From Clavulina sp. PMI_390 (Eukaryota; Basidiomycota; Agaricomycetes; Cantharellales; Hydnaceae): a stretch of DNA of 64,000 bases. The stretch lies in NCBI GenBank assembly GCA_015039315.1, contig WIDE01000003.1:124001-188000 (forward strand), read 5' to 3'. Below the pieces are notes generated by a model. It was not told the origin of the DNA, did no database searches, and saw nothing but the letters and a program-made list of their open reading frames with translations. How positions within the stretch are numbered: position 1 is the first letter of the stretch; the number at the start of each line of letters is the position of its first letter. The translations under genes were made by a program, and so were the position numbers. Of this stretch, positions 25,564 through 36,887 are shown piece after piece.

Positions 25564-26634
25564 ATGTCCGTCTCATATCAAGTCATTCAACCCGGTGACG
25601 GCCAGGTAAACTCTTCCTCTTTTGGTAGCTTGCATCGCCCGCGCGCCGCAACTCGCTCCCTCGGGTTATCCCAATACGAAATGCTAACTTGTTTCTGTTG
25701 CTTCGCTTGAAAATACGATACGCGCCGAACACCACGTTTTGCCGCATCTGTAGCACCGAGTTCAGCCAGGAGGTTCGTGATCGCCCACTCCCGCTCCTTA
25801 TCGGACATGTCAAATTCTAATCGATGATTGTTGGGCATGTGTAGACACCGTATCTGTCCACTACACCACCAGTCTCTCAGATGGCCGCGTGGTGAGTCAT
25901 GAATCCGACTCTGTTTGGGAATCAGGGCACTCCCGAGTGCTATGGAGTCTATAATCGTAACGCTAATCCTTCTCTCGTTTGTTAATTACCATCGGTTCCT
26001 CCCCCCTTGCCCTACAGTTCGATACGTCCAAGTTACGTGGTTCTCCTTTCCGCTTCATCGTTGGTACAGGCACAGTAGTGAATGCTTGGGATGAAGGTAC
26101 GCATACAATCCTGCCTCCTTTTTTCTCCTAAAAAAGAACCCATCATGTGTCCCGCTCCATCCAGTGCTCCCCAAAATGTGCCTTGGCGAAAGGGTCGTCA
26201 TCACAAGCTCAGCTGAAGCGGTATGTACCCTTCCCATCTCCTGTTTCTCCCTATGTCCCGAGCCAGCCACTCTTTCTCCATGCTTCTGTTCTTCCGAACC
26301 TCCCTTGCTCCCGCCCGATTCCGAATGAACCGTCCCCATAACCCTCTTTACCTCCAATATCCCCTTCTTATCGTTATTCCCAGTCCCAGAGAACCTGCTT
26401 GCTCACACACACTTGTTTTCCATAACCGCTCTCCGCATCCTCCCACCGTTTGTGTGTGCGTCATCGCACTTTTACACCCACGCCTTGCGCCTTCCTTTCC
26501 ACACCCACGCATATGCCTGCCAACCCACAAATACCGCTGCCCAGGCCTACGGTCCGCGCGGGCTACCAGGCATTCCCGGCGGCTCGACTATCCGCTTCGA
26601 GGTCGAACTTCTCGCGATTCACAACCAAGCTTGA
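25564..26634 (+). CDS. FPR1: FKBP12-class peptidyl-prolyl isomerase
   Basis: Cytosolic or nuclear proline isomerase, receptor for FK506 and rapamycin. Six exons (25564-25605, 25754-25772, 25845-25891, 26018-26096, 26165-26220, 26545-26634) join to exactly 110 codons, the size of FKBP12. Order: VIQPGDGQ, HRVQPGDTVSVHYTTSLSDG, VFDTSKLRGSPFRFIVGTG, WDEVLPKMCLGERVVITSSA, AYGPRGLPGIPGGSTIRFEV. Pocket residues matching human FKBP12 Tyr26, Phe36, Asp37, Trp59, Tyr82 and Phe99 are present (Tyr27, Phe37, Asp38, Trp60, Tyr83, Phe99 here). The pair VV replaces VI. The usual GWEEGV turn reads AWDEVL, a departure that might affect partner contacts. The second exon is only 19 nt but is needed to restore the frame. 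Confidence 0.92.
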
Positions 26635-29600
26635 TTGATGATCGACTCAAGTGAGCGCGAGAGACGAGGGCGAGCGGGCAGCTCGCTCGTCCAGCCTCTG
26701 TTCTCCCAAGCCACTCCGTTTGTCGATGCTCGTTCACTCCTCGCCACCCACCCCTCTTGCCATTTATCTTGTTCAACTCAGGTTTTTCTTTTTTTTTTCT
26801 CTTCTTGTGTTGCCGTGTGTCCCGACCCCTCGGGAAAAAAAGATGAGGAGTTTGTCCTCTTTCTCACTTCTCGTCAGTGGTTCTTTAGTCCCTAGCTGTC
26901 GCGATTCTTCTGCTCTGGTCTTCTTGTTTTGATTTGGGGATTAGGATTACCTTTCTCGTATCTCTTGTCCTGTTTTGCGGTCACAATCCTCTTTCTCCCT
27001 TGGTACTCCCTTTCTTGGTTTTGGTTCTAGTCCAATTTTTGGGGTCTTTCTTCCGTTACTCTCCAATTTTTTCCGTCTTTGGGGCTGTTGCGACCATTTT
27101 CACCGTTCACAATACCCAAGTATCCATCATCATCGTCCTCATCATCTGTCCGTCCATTCCATCATCTTGATACCTGTCATGTTGTCCCATGCACGTTCAT
27201 ACTCCCTTCACATTTTCTTTGCATCTTCCTCATGCATTTCCTCCGCTCCGAGCTCCACATCCCAGTTTCATGCCGATCTCATCTAACACATACTCGACGT
27301 CGATCGACATTAATCTTGGATCTCCCTTTCTCGCTCCCAACTACACACTCGCTTCCAGCCAGTATGGAACAGTTCCTCCAATCACGAACCCAACCCCCAA
27401 CTCTTAGGCTGGTATACCCTACCTACTTTTCAACGTACGCGGGTGTGCGTCGCTGTCTATAATAGGCTTTTTTGTACGTATAGCAACACACATTCGAGTC
27501 CGTCAGTTTTCAGATACATCACACTCCACACATCATTTTTTCGAATTCATCCTTTTACCCCCAATCACATTGTTTCGTTCCGTTTCTTGGTTCGTTTTGG
27601 TTCGCGTACATGTACACGCATATGCATGTTATGGTCGTTATAACCCCATACGTACATACATCCATACATTCAACATGTTAGAAACAAATGCATGACATCC
27701 TCTATGCATGTGCTTTGTTGGGAGTGATCATGCGCGAATTTAAGAGGGGCGAGAGGTGGACTCTACTCCAGCCAGCCGATTGCGAGTGTGAGGATCGCGG
27801 ATCCGGATGACAGGTTTGGCAGTTGTAATTATGGCGATCATCCTCTTTCTCCAAAGCCGCCCGAAGAGCCTCCTCATAGCGGCCAACTTGGCGCTCGAGC
27901 ATCACATTGCTCTTGATGATGATATAGATAGGCGAGAGAGAGAGCGGATGACCTCCCCATCACCATATCATGTGCACAAGGACGGATATTGGCGATGCAC
28001 ACATCGTCAATGTTTGTTGGTCAGACGACAATGCTGATATATCCATCAACTTTTACTTTATCGCTAACGGAAACAAAATGCACAATACTGCTCATCCTCA
28101 GCTGCACATGCACGCCATCACGCTGTACTGAGATTGCTGGCTGGCCATGCACTGATTGACCATGCTCAACGCTAACTCAAGCGAGAGAGCCAAGTTACCG
28201 GACCCCCGATATATAGCACGCTGTGTCCGTTCTCTAGATCTAATGCGACGTCCAGTTTGAATCGCCAGAGAGCAACATAGTACCCACATTCTCATTCTTG
28301 GATTGGCAAGCCGGCAATTTGTATCACATGGATTATCGACAATGATGCATCATAAGCGCGAGTTGAACGTAAGGCAAAGGTAAGGCAAGGCGGGCCAAGG
28401 TGATGATGAGAAGGTCCGGCTCAAGATAGAAAGCGAAGCGGAAGAGCGCAGGGTCCGAGTCCGACGAGTAGGGAGATGAGAGGACGGGACGGACACTCGA
28501 GGTCGCCGGGCCGCCTTTAATGGAGAGCAAAGAGCAACGAGCAATCTTCAACGGAGTCGAGAGCGCAAAGTCGAGCAGCTTGTCAGCTGACTGCCCTCTT
28601 TTTCTCCACTGCTACCTCTTTCTCCTAAGTTAAACAATGGCGATATATATGATTGTCGCGATTGTCCACCACCTTGCCGCCGCGCCGCCGCCCATGAAAG
28701 TATTAGGGCCGCTCAGCTCTTAGACCCGGATATGTGGAGCGAGTGTGGTCCGGGGGCGGGGTCGGTCGGTCAGGTGAAAGGCGCAAAGACGCCAGCTATA
28801 GGCTATACAGACAGATACGCAAAGCAATCATCTCAGCGCAAGAGGTGTTATATAGCTCCCTTCCCCTTCCCCTCCCAATTCCATATACGCAGCTCGCTGG
28901 CGGGATGGATGGGTTCTTGAAAGGGCGGCGGGATATGTAATGAGTATCATGTGCGAAATGAGGATGCTCGCATTACTTGCTCGGGGACGACGGATTAGAT
29001 GAATGGTGCAATAATGGAGGCGATTGCGAGCGAAGCGATACAATGAAATGCATCTGAGATAGATATACATGGATGTATACATATGAGCCTTGTTATGGAT
29101 AGATTTGGGATGTGCTATGAATGAACTTGGCCCCTCTCCTCTCCCGGAGCGACGTGTCCTGGATAGAGTTGGGGCCAGGATCGATGGCTCCATAGCGGAA
29201 AAACGATGGATGGATCATGGGGTCCGGTGAAAGTTGTGCGTGCGTGCACAGGCACAGACTCGGGTGGAGTACGATAACGATCTGTTATCGATAACAAACA
29301 CGGGAAACACTGACAACGGGGGAAGTGGGAACACGATCCGAATGAGCCGAAGTATAACGACTGTATTAGCCCCAGTGCACAGGACACTTAGGGGCGGCGG
29401 GCTCATCGATTTACAGATATGGTAAGCAAAAAGATACAGTAAAGCACATGCGTGCGTTTTCTTCGTCCCGGGATCGTCGCCACTCTTCGCTTGTGCAACG
29501 GATTCATACGAATATATTGTGCATTGACAATTTGTAGCTCTCGAATAAGACACGTGCGTGATTCCGGCGCACGGATATATACACGCACGAGAGAGGGAAG

Positions 29601-30747
29601 AATGGTATTGGGTCGATTTGCCAGCGGGGGAGGGGCCAAAGCTCTGCAGTGGCTGCGTAGCGCAGCGTATGAAACAAGACCGGGGAACTAGTGCCGGCGC
29701 TTGAGAGGAGGCGGGGGAGCGCTCGAGCGAGGGGGACAGCTGGCAAAGCTAATGTGGAGCGAGGAAAAGGCTGTTGGGCGGGATCATGGTGAATGTTCGG
29801 GAAGAGAGAGAGCGAGCGCTCCTTGAGGCGGACAGAGATGGAGGCGAGTTTATTGCTGTTGACAATGGATCGGCAAGGGCGGAAAGGAGTTTATCCGAGC
29901 TAGGGAATGCATGGACTGAATGCCAAAAGGGGACTTATGGGAAATAAAAATCTGCGTTGGCTGTTGTGCATAGTTCCTGAGGGAAGCAGGTGCTTGCTTT
30001 CCCTTTTTACTTGAACCCTGTCTGTCAGCAAATCTGCCAGAGTGGCACACGAATCGAGTCACCGCCAGCGAGTCTCCAGCGTCTGCTCTCACCGTCCACT
30101 GCGAGAGAGAGAGAGAATCCGGATCTCTAACGCAAGCAATAGACCGACACATTGCTATCTCGCGTGGCTGTGAGTTTTTCTCAACGGCCCGCCCACAATC
30201 GCCCCTGCATCAGTGCTCATAGCAAGGGTCCGTAGGCTGAGAAAGAAAAAAAAAAAAAAGCCCAGACCTTCAAAACTGATCCATCTCTGTCTAGTTGCTT
30301 TTCCTTTCATTCGCTGCTCATCAAAGCAGCAGTCCAGTCCTCGCGGGCCTATTTGGTCGCCTTTTACGCCGATCGACGGAACTCGCTGCTACTTAGTGGC
30401 TACTACATACTCGAGTGGTATTACTCTCCGCTGCTTCCCCCCCTGAAACTCTGTTACCCCACACGCAATCACGCAAAAAAGACGACACAGCATTGGTTGG
30501 ATTCGTTTCGTCTTCTTCCTGCCTTCTTTTTGATTGCCATCAACGACAGCCTTGGGCTCACTTGTCATATTACGAAAAGCTCGGGGGAGTGTGTCCTGCC
30601 CCAGTTTCATAAACTGCCAACATCATCGTCTCCCCGTGACTCCTGTTGGACTATCACCACTACCAATACTCAACCATCAACATCTTCCTCTTCTACCAGC
30701 AGCAGCCTCAATAGTCAGGCCCTCGCCATCCTTGGCGTCCATTCTCC
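26635..30747. other. Long gene-free interval, FKBP to Ecl1-like gene
   Basis: About 4.1 kb without a supportable coding region. The left 1 kb (26640-27650) is strongly T/C-rich. The middle contains short GA runs (27930, 29800, 30100) and a gttatcgataac palindrome near 29284. A poly-A run lies at 30246-30259. The last few hundred bases are probably the leader of the gene at 30748. I found no tRNA or transposase fragment. Confidence 0.5.
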
Positions 30748-33700
30748 ATGGATGAAGCCTGGTGTCCCGTCTGCGACCGCCTCATACCGCCCAACAGGAT
30801 CCAGATCGCCCAAGATGACTCTTTAGCGTCTGCTGCCAACCCTGATACTACTACCTCGAGCGCGTCATCCTCCACCAACGCTCCCCAAGAGCCCACTACC
30901 ACCCAAGCAGCACCCCCACCGCCTCCCGCCGCGACCAAGCGCACTCGCTCAAAGCCCGGTGTGCCAGGCGGGCGCAGGTCTAAACTTGCCAACGCCACCC
31001 ACGCCCCGGCCGGAGCTGCTGCCAACACCACAAAGGCAAAGGCCAACCCCCCACCAGCAGCAGCGCCAACAACAACATCAGACGCGCCATCAGCCACAGA
31101 CGACGCGTCAGGAGGAGCAGACTCTGCAGCAACACCTAATAAAAAGCCCTCCAAAGCGCGCACGGTGCTCACCCAGTCCGCGTCGCTCTACTGCTCTGAG
31201 CGCTGCAGACTCGCTGACGAACTCAACTATGCTCACGATGGCTCTGGCGTAGCAGGCGTCATTGACATGGACAGCCTTATCTCGCCCTCGTCCTCTTACA
31301 ACTCGACTATGCAGATGGGCCTGCAGATGCCCTTCCCCGCATCCTCCTATCACGCGTCAGGCTCGTATACTGGTGTTGTTGGCGCCACGACATCAACGCC
31401 GGGCGCTGGCGGCCCGAGCGCAGGGGCCAGCGTGAGCATGAGTGCCGCACCGTCCCTTACCAAAGCAGCGGCAGCAGGCGGAGGAGGGCGCAAGCGCACA
31501 CAGAGCTCGCTCAGTCGGCACGCCAGCTCCGTTGTGATTAACACCGCACTTGCCAATTCTGCTGCTCCTCTCCCCGGAAGCGGGGGAGCGTCCACGTCGA
31601 ATAGCAAACCAAGTGCACCATACTATCTGGCATCGCCACTGCTCTCACCCGTCTTACCACCCACACAATACACCCGCCCACAATCACAATCGCACTCAAG
31701 AACACGTAAATCGTCCCATTCTCGCTCCCAATCCAGGCGCGCTTCGTACTCTCGTGCAGGAGGAGGGAACGCGTCAGATGATGAGGCCTCTTCGCTGCAG
31801 CAGCACCAGCATTCTCATTCCCACTCATATTCGCAAGGACCAACACCTGCACAAATACAGGTCAGCGCATACTCATACTTCCCCGGCGGGTATACCTATG
31901 CATACGATCCAGATCGTGCCAATGGAGACTACTTCCGAAGTCTTCGACGGGGCGAGAAGCAGGGGTATTTCTTCACGACGCCGACGCCGCTCGCTGCCCC
32001 TGGCCCTGCCCTCCCACCTCACACTCCTACGTCACCAACAGCATCAGCGGACATTGACGGCGCGGATAATAAGAAGAATAGGAAGCAGAGCAGCAGCAGC
32101 AAGCGGCATTCTGTCACTGCACTGCCGGGTGGCAGCCAGAGCCACCACTCTTCCCATCATCGATCGTCCTCTGCGTCATTAACGAACTATTCCGCGATGG
32201 CAAGCACGAATCGGCCGAGACCGACTCGTGCACAATCATCTTCTGCATCTGTCTCTCTGTCTTCTTCGAGGTTCCATCGTGGCTCCTCCATTGACGGAGA
32301 GAACGAATTTGTGGGCGCAGAAGAAGAGGACGAGGTTGATGAAGAGGAGGAGCACTCTGGGACATCTGCGCCTGCATACGTCCCTACGAATGGATACCTT
32401 AACCAGATCCAAATGTCCTCGGTCTCGGGTGTTGGGCGCCTGCTCTCGACTACGGGCCATTATTATGATGAGGATGCGCTAGGATACCCTTATGTCCACC
32501 CATACCCTGATCGACCGCCATATCACAGTAGCTCATCGAGGCGCGGCGCATCGGCGTCGAGCAGCACGTCGAGTCGACGCCAGCATCCTGCCAGCTACAC
32601 GAACGAGCCGTCGCGCATGAGGGAGCTCGAGGACGACGAAGAGACAGCTGGCCAACGGCGCGCATCGAGTCATTCTCGCGCTCATCCAAACAGCAGCTCT
32701 CGCAATCGCTCCTCACAATCGTATTCCCAATCCGCCTTATCCCACCTCCAGTCCAACAACAAGCGGCATTCGCAATCGCAGTCTCATCAGCCGCACTCTA
32801 ACCTACCGCTCTTTGCACTCGAGCCGCATTATCCTGGACCGCTATCTTCTACGTCTGAGGAGTCCGGGACGAGTGAGGATGAGGCGCATCGGAGATCGAC
32901 TAGTCTTGGAATAGGTATGGGTATCAGTGGAAGGTCGAGGAGGCGGTCGAGCCATGATACGAACCGCCCAGAGAGCATGACGACTGCACCATCTACAGAG
33001 AGCGTCAAGGAGCTCATTAACAACTTGGGCTCTGAGACCACGAGTGGGAGCGCTGCCGGGATTGTCACTGGGATGGAGAGCATGGGTATCTCGGTTTCGC
33101 CTGTGCATGTTGCTGTGGATGGTGGTGCAGAGATGAAGAGGCGAAATGTTCTGCCTCGCCCCGTGCGAGTGCGGAGCTCTGCAAGAGTCCCAACTATCCA
33201 GGCTGACGTGAAGGACGAAGAGGACGAAGAAAGGGATGGGGCTCCTGAGGCTGATACAGCCAGCAATGGGACGGGCACTGACGCGACGCCTCGCCGACGG
33301 CCTGTGCCTTCGCGACGGAGCACGGTGGCCTCATCTATCACTACTGCCGTCGCTGAGCTCGAAGGTACTCCTTCCAGCGCTGGTGGTACCGCTCGAGGAC
33401 CAATTCCTTTCCGAGTGCCTTCTGCATTCATCACACCGATGCCTGTGACGCTATCCACTACCGCTCCCGCAGATCCTTCTCCCATTTCCTTCCTCTCACC
33501 TTCTGCAGGTGCCTCGTATCGTCCAAACCGATCGTCATCTGCTGCATCGCTCCCCTTTGCTCCTCTCTCGACATCTCCTTCGATCCTTTCTACATCCTCC
33601 GCGTCCACTGTCGTCATGCCCCGAAAAGGATCGACTTCCTCGACTTTCTCCATGCCTGCTGATCCAGTTACGAGCACTGGTGCAGCCAAGTTCAAGCACA

Positions 33701-34590
33701 ATGGTCCGAATCGCCCAGAACACCAGCATGGTCTGCTTGTGCACGTCGCGCTACCCAGCACGACGCGTTCTCCCTCAGCGAGCTACGCACATTTGCGGTC
33801 CAAGTCGCTTGGGCTGATGAATCCCCAGCTTGGTGGTGGTGCAGGAGGGCTCGTCGCGCCAAGTGTGAGCAATGTGGATGTGACAGGCACCCTGTCGCCA
33901 ACGTCTACCGCGTCTGGTCCTGGACTTAACCCTCCGGTACAAGACGTGCTTCCGCCCAGGAACGATGCACGCTCGCGCTCGCAGAGCCTCACTCGCTCAA
34001 GACTCCTGCTCCAACATCAGCAGCAGCAACAGCAGCTGGAGAACTACGTGCTCGCTCACGGCGGCAGTGAGGGCGCGTCCCCGAACGCGGGCCCCAGCGC
34101 CGTACCGAGGACGGTCTCCGCTGCAGCCGTTGGAACGAAGGGTATGGGCGTAAAAGGCGGTAATGCTCGATCGCCGTCCCGCACTCCCGCACAATCGTTC
34201 CGGTCGCATGTCCGCCTCGAGTCCCTTGACGAGGTACTGACGGACCAAGACCATGATGGCCCAACCCCCGCTCCGGCCCTGGGAGGTGGTAAACAGCGCG
34301 GTGCTGCGTCGCGCAAGCCATCTCCCTCGTCGAGGAAACCTAGCGTCACGGACCTTCCAGCACTTGGTGCGGGTGTTCCTGTTGGTGTCGGTATCGGAGG
34401 TGTCGGCTTGGATCTGGAGACCTTTGTGCCGACATATCCGATGGAGATGCTCCCTGGCCAGCCAGGCGAGAAGCGCAAGCGGTAAGTTTTCTTGGGATAC
34501 GTGGCTGTTCCCTGTCAGCTCTTCTTGCCTTGATCCTGACAATTGAATGCTTTGTGGCTGTATAGGTTATTCTACTTTGGCGGAAGTTAG
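30748..34590 (+). CDS. Very large Ecl1-like (life-span regulator family) zinc-binding protein
   Basis: Two exons: 30748-34481 and a 25-nt terminal exon 34566-34590, giving 1252 residues. The N-terminus is MDEAWCPVCDR (CxxC at residues 6-9). Around residues 146-153 comes LYCSERCRLADE, the second half of the Ecl1-type Cys signature (WCPxC ... YCSxxCR). Known Ecl1 proteins of yeast are small regulators of stress response and chronological life span; here the two halves are split by about 135 low-complexity residues. The rest is Ser/Pro-rich, predicted disordered, with Gln/His/Ser repeats, one acidic patch (EEEDEVDEEEEHSG) and many basophilic kinase-type sites. The small last exon encodes LFYFGGS, a short hydrophobic tail I associate with fungal relatives. 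The family call rests on the Cys motifs alone; nuclear regulation is an inference. Confidence 0.72.
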
Positions 34591-35240
34591 ATCTTCCTTC
34601 TTCCCTTGCACTCCCGAGCCTGATTTAGTCTGAACGCGGGCGAGTGACTGTGACCTGGACCCGGCACAGTTGTCGTCCGAATCAACAACCCATTCTCACC
34701 CACGTCCATCTCAACGGCTCTTTATCTTTCTTCCTATGCTATTTATTCTTGTGGCACGTATTGCGCTCGATTTGAATCGTGCACGGTGTGCCAGCATCTG
34801 CTTGATCCATCATCATGACCAACTATCTTCGTAACGCCTGCACCTAATAACTACATCACACATGCATCCCGTCCGTCCATCATTCTCGCGCATGTCCAAA
34901 TAATATGGATCCTCTCATCTTTCACTTTCTCTCTTGTATCTACGCATTGGGTTGACTTTTTTTTGGTTGGGCTGGTGTTAGGGTTTATACGGCATTTTTT
35001 GAGGCTGTATATGCTTAAGCTTGTTCTCTCTTCACAAACATCTGCTGTATGCATAATGTACATTTACGCCATTTCGTTCTCCCGAATTCAATGCATCGCT
35101 GTTGAACATGCATTCTTCATGCATTCCACAATTCAGCCTTGCTGTCGGAGTACCAATGAAGGATTACTGCGACTTGAACCATCGAGAAGGAGTATGTGTA
35201 GTAGAACTTGAGTGCCTCTGAGCGCCCCTCGATTCCTGTG
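34591..35240. other. Convergent intergenic region
   Basis: 3' flanks of the Ecl1-like gene (plus) and the first F-box gene (minus). T-rich. No gene seen. Confidence 0.6.
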
Positions 35241-36632
35241 CTAGAAACCTTCCGCACCAACGGCGCGGAGAAGATTGTCATCAACATGCCAGTGAAGCTC
35301 GGGTCGCGAAAGCATCAGCTCCTCGGAAGCAGCATTCCAGACATCCCAGTCCCCAATTGTATGCTGCCCCACCTGTGCAATGTCAGGGGGTGGAAGTATG
35401 GAAAATTCGCGGAGGTTAGGGAGTAATCTTGGTGCCTTGCTTGCAGCAAGCAGCCCAAGGCCGGGAGCGTCATGAGATTGTAGGGTGGATAGACCATAGC
35501 CGCGGATACGAGGAAATTCCATGTTACTATTCGTCGTCTCGCTGGGTTCTGGTGGTGGACCTTCGACAAGCAACGCGATAAAGGCAGACAGTTGGGAGCA
35601 CCCAATCAGCGTCAGGCTCTCGACGCTGGAATAGGCCAGGAGCAGCTTCGAGAGCGGTCCTGCCATATCACATTTTATGCCGCCATGATTGGTTTCCTTG
35701 GCGAGATTAAAATACGTCAGGGTAAGCTTGACAAGGCCTTTTGGTGGAACAAGGGGTACAGATTCGTCTAGCGGTATCACACTCATCCTGCTACCACGGA
35801 CAATGTGCAACTCCTTGAGGCTTGGGGCCACGATGTAGCGCAGTAAATGAAGGAAGATAATGTCAACCACCTCGAGGAACTCCAATTCGGGTAGATTGAC
35901 CGCCATTCCGAAAGGATCCTCACCCAGCCAAGGCCTAAGCGTCGCGCGACGTAGCGACCTACAACGTGGTAGAAAATCCAAGGTAGGGCGAACGTTCAAC
36001 CCTTGGATGAAAACCTCCTCCATATTTGATGTCTCAATATTTGTAAAGAGAGGGCTGTTCCCGAGGTACGTGAATTTGCGAATGTTTGGGGCAGCATTTG
36101 GAGAAATGATGGACGGGATATTGCCAGTGCCCAACGACCCCGCACGGAAATGAATGTCGAGGTCTTTCAAGTGGCCGAATGACCCGGTCAGCGGGAGCAA
36201 GAGCGCTTCGTGATAGCGGAGGCGTAGGGTGAGGGCTTCGATGCGTGAAGAGTGATCAAGCAGAAGGGAAAAGAGCCGTCGTGAGCCGTCTTTTGGCGAG
36301 TGAATATCGGTGGATATCCGCACGTCTAACAACCGTTTATGGGAGCGAGTCATTAGGTTTTGGACGTATCCTATTACGCCTTCAATGTTGTGTTGGTCGT
36401 ACAGGGGGACGTGAATTGTGTCCCACAACTGGGACGCAGAGATGGCTACTTCCCGCCATCGGGAAGATACCGCAGTAATGGCGAGAAGAAATGGGGCAAG
36501 GGAAAAAGGTTCCGACCCATAACTGAGTGACAATTGGGCGAGCTTGAATATTTGGACAAGAATCTCGTAGGGAAGCTGATAGATAGTGGCATCAATCCCA
36601 ATTGCGGTTGAGAAACCTTCATTACTCCCCAT
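35241..36632 (-). CDS. F-box protein, paralog 1 of a tandem trio
   Basis: Single-exon frame of 463 residues from the ATG at 36632. The N-terminal F-box reads YQLPYEILVQIFKLAQ, then AITAVSSRWREVAISASQLW and DTIHVPLYDQ, which pairs with Skp1 in SCF ubiquitin ligases. The remainder has irregular leucine-rich repeats (for example IEALTLRLRYHEALLLPLTG and LEFLEVVDIIFLHLLRYIVA), the likely substrate-binding face. This architecture is common in agaricomycetes, where such families are expanded and mostly unstudied; the substrate is unknown. It shares plan and several motifs with the two genes upstream (36888-38207 and 38469-39749) but is more divergent from them than they are from each other. Confidence 0.85.
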   Translation of the reverse strand: MGSNEGFSTAIGIDATIYQLPYEILVQIFKLAQLSLSYGSEPFSLAPFLLAITAVSSRWREVAISASQLWDTIHVPLYDQHNIEGVIGYVQNLMTRSHKRLLDVRISTDIHSPKDGSRRLFSLLLDHSSRIEALTLRLRYHEALLLPLTGSFGHLKDLDIHFRAGSLGTGNIPSIISPNAAPNIRKFTYLGNSPLFTNIETSNMEEVFIQGLNVRPTLDFLPRCRSLRRATLRPWLGEDPFGMAVNLPELEFLEVVDIIFLHLLRYIVAPSLKELHIVRGSRMSVIPLDESVPLVPPKGLVKLTLTYFNLAKETNHGGIKCDMAGPLSKLLLAYSSVESLTLIGCSQLSAFIALLVEGPPPEPSETTNSNMEFPRIRGYGLSTLQSHDAPGLGLLAASKAPRLLPNLREFSILPPPDIAQVGQHTIGDWDVWNAASEELMLSRPELHWHVDDNLLRAVGAEGF

Positions 36633-36887
36633 TCTAAAGTCAGAAAGTAATTATACCACCAATACTTTAGCGTTCTGGCTATATCTGTATTGGTGTGCTA
36701 TGCGTACTGACGTCGACGAAGGAGGTTTGGAGTGCCGGCGTAGGTTGCCACAGCAACAGCACCCGGCGCCGACAACACTAGTAAATGCATTGAAGCTATT
36801 GTACAAAATATAGCTCCATGCGAACAATAATTGTCAAGCTACAAAGGGTTTGAGATGGAAACAGAATGAGGAAACATAGCCCAGTTT

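Noticed and set aside
26223..26654. 143-codon plus-strand frame overlapping FKBP exon 6
   Set aside because: It reads through the FKBP intron in another frame; the FKBP frame has the family match.
29270..29310. Palindrome gttatcgataac and GT/CA-rich stretches as a possible origin or regulatory array
   Set aside because: Single short palindrome with no repetition or conserved spacing; expected by chance in several kb.
27600..30200. Search for tRNA or snRNA genes in the long non-coding tract
   Set aside because: No A-box/B-box pair with a foldable cloverleaf was seen by eye; a covariance-model scan would be needed to exclude one.
32829..33761. 310-codon minus-strand frame inside the Ecl1-like gene
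   Set aside because: Antisense shadow of Ser/Pro-rich coding sequence; repetitive composition and no domain.
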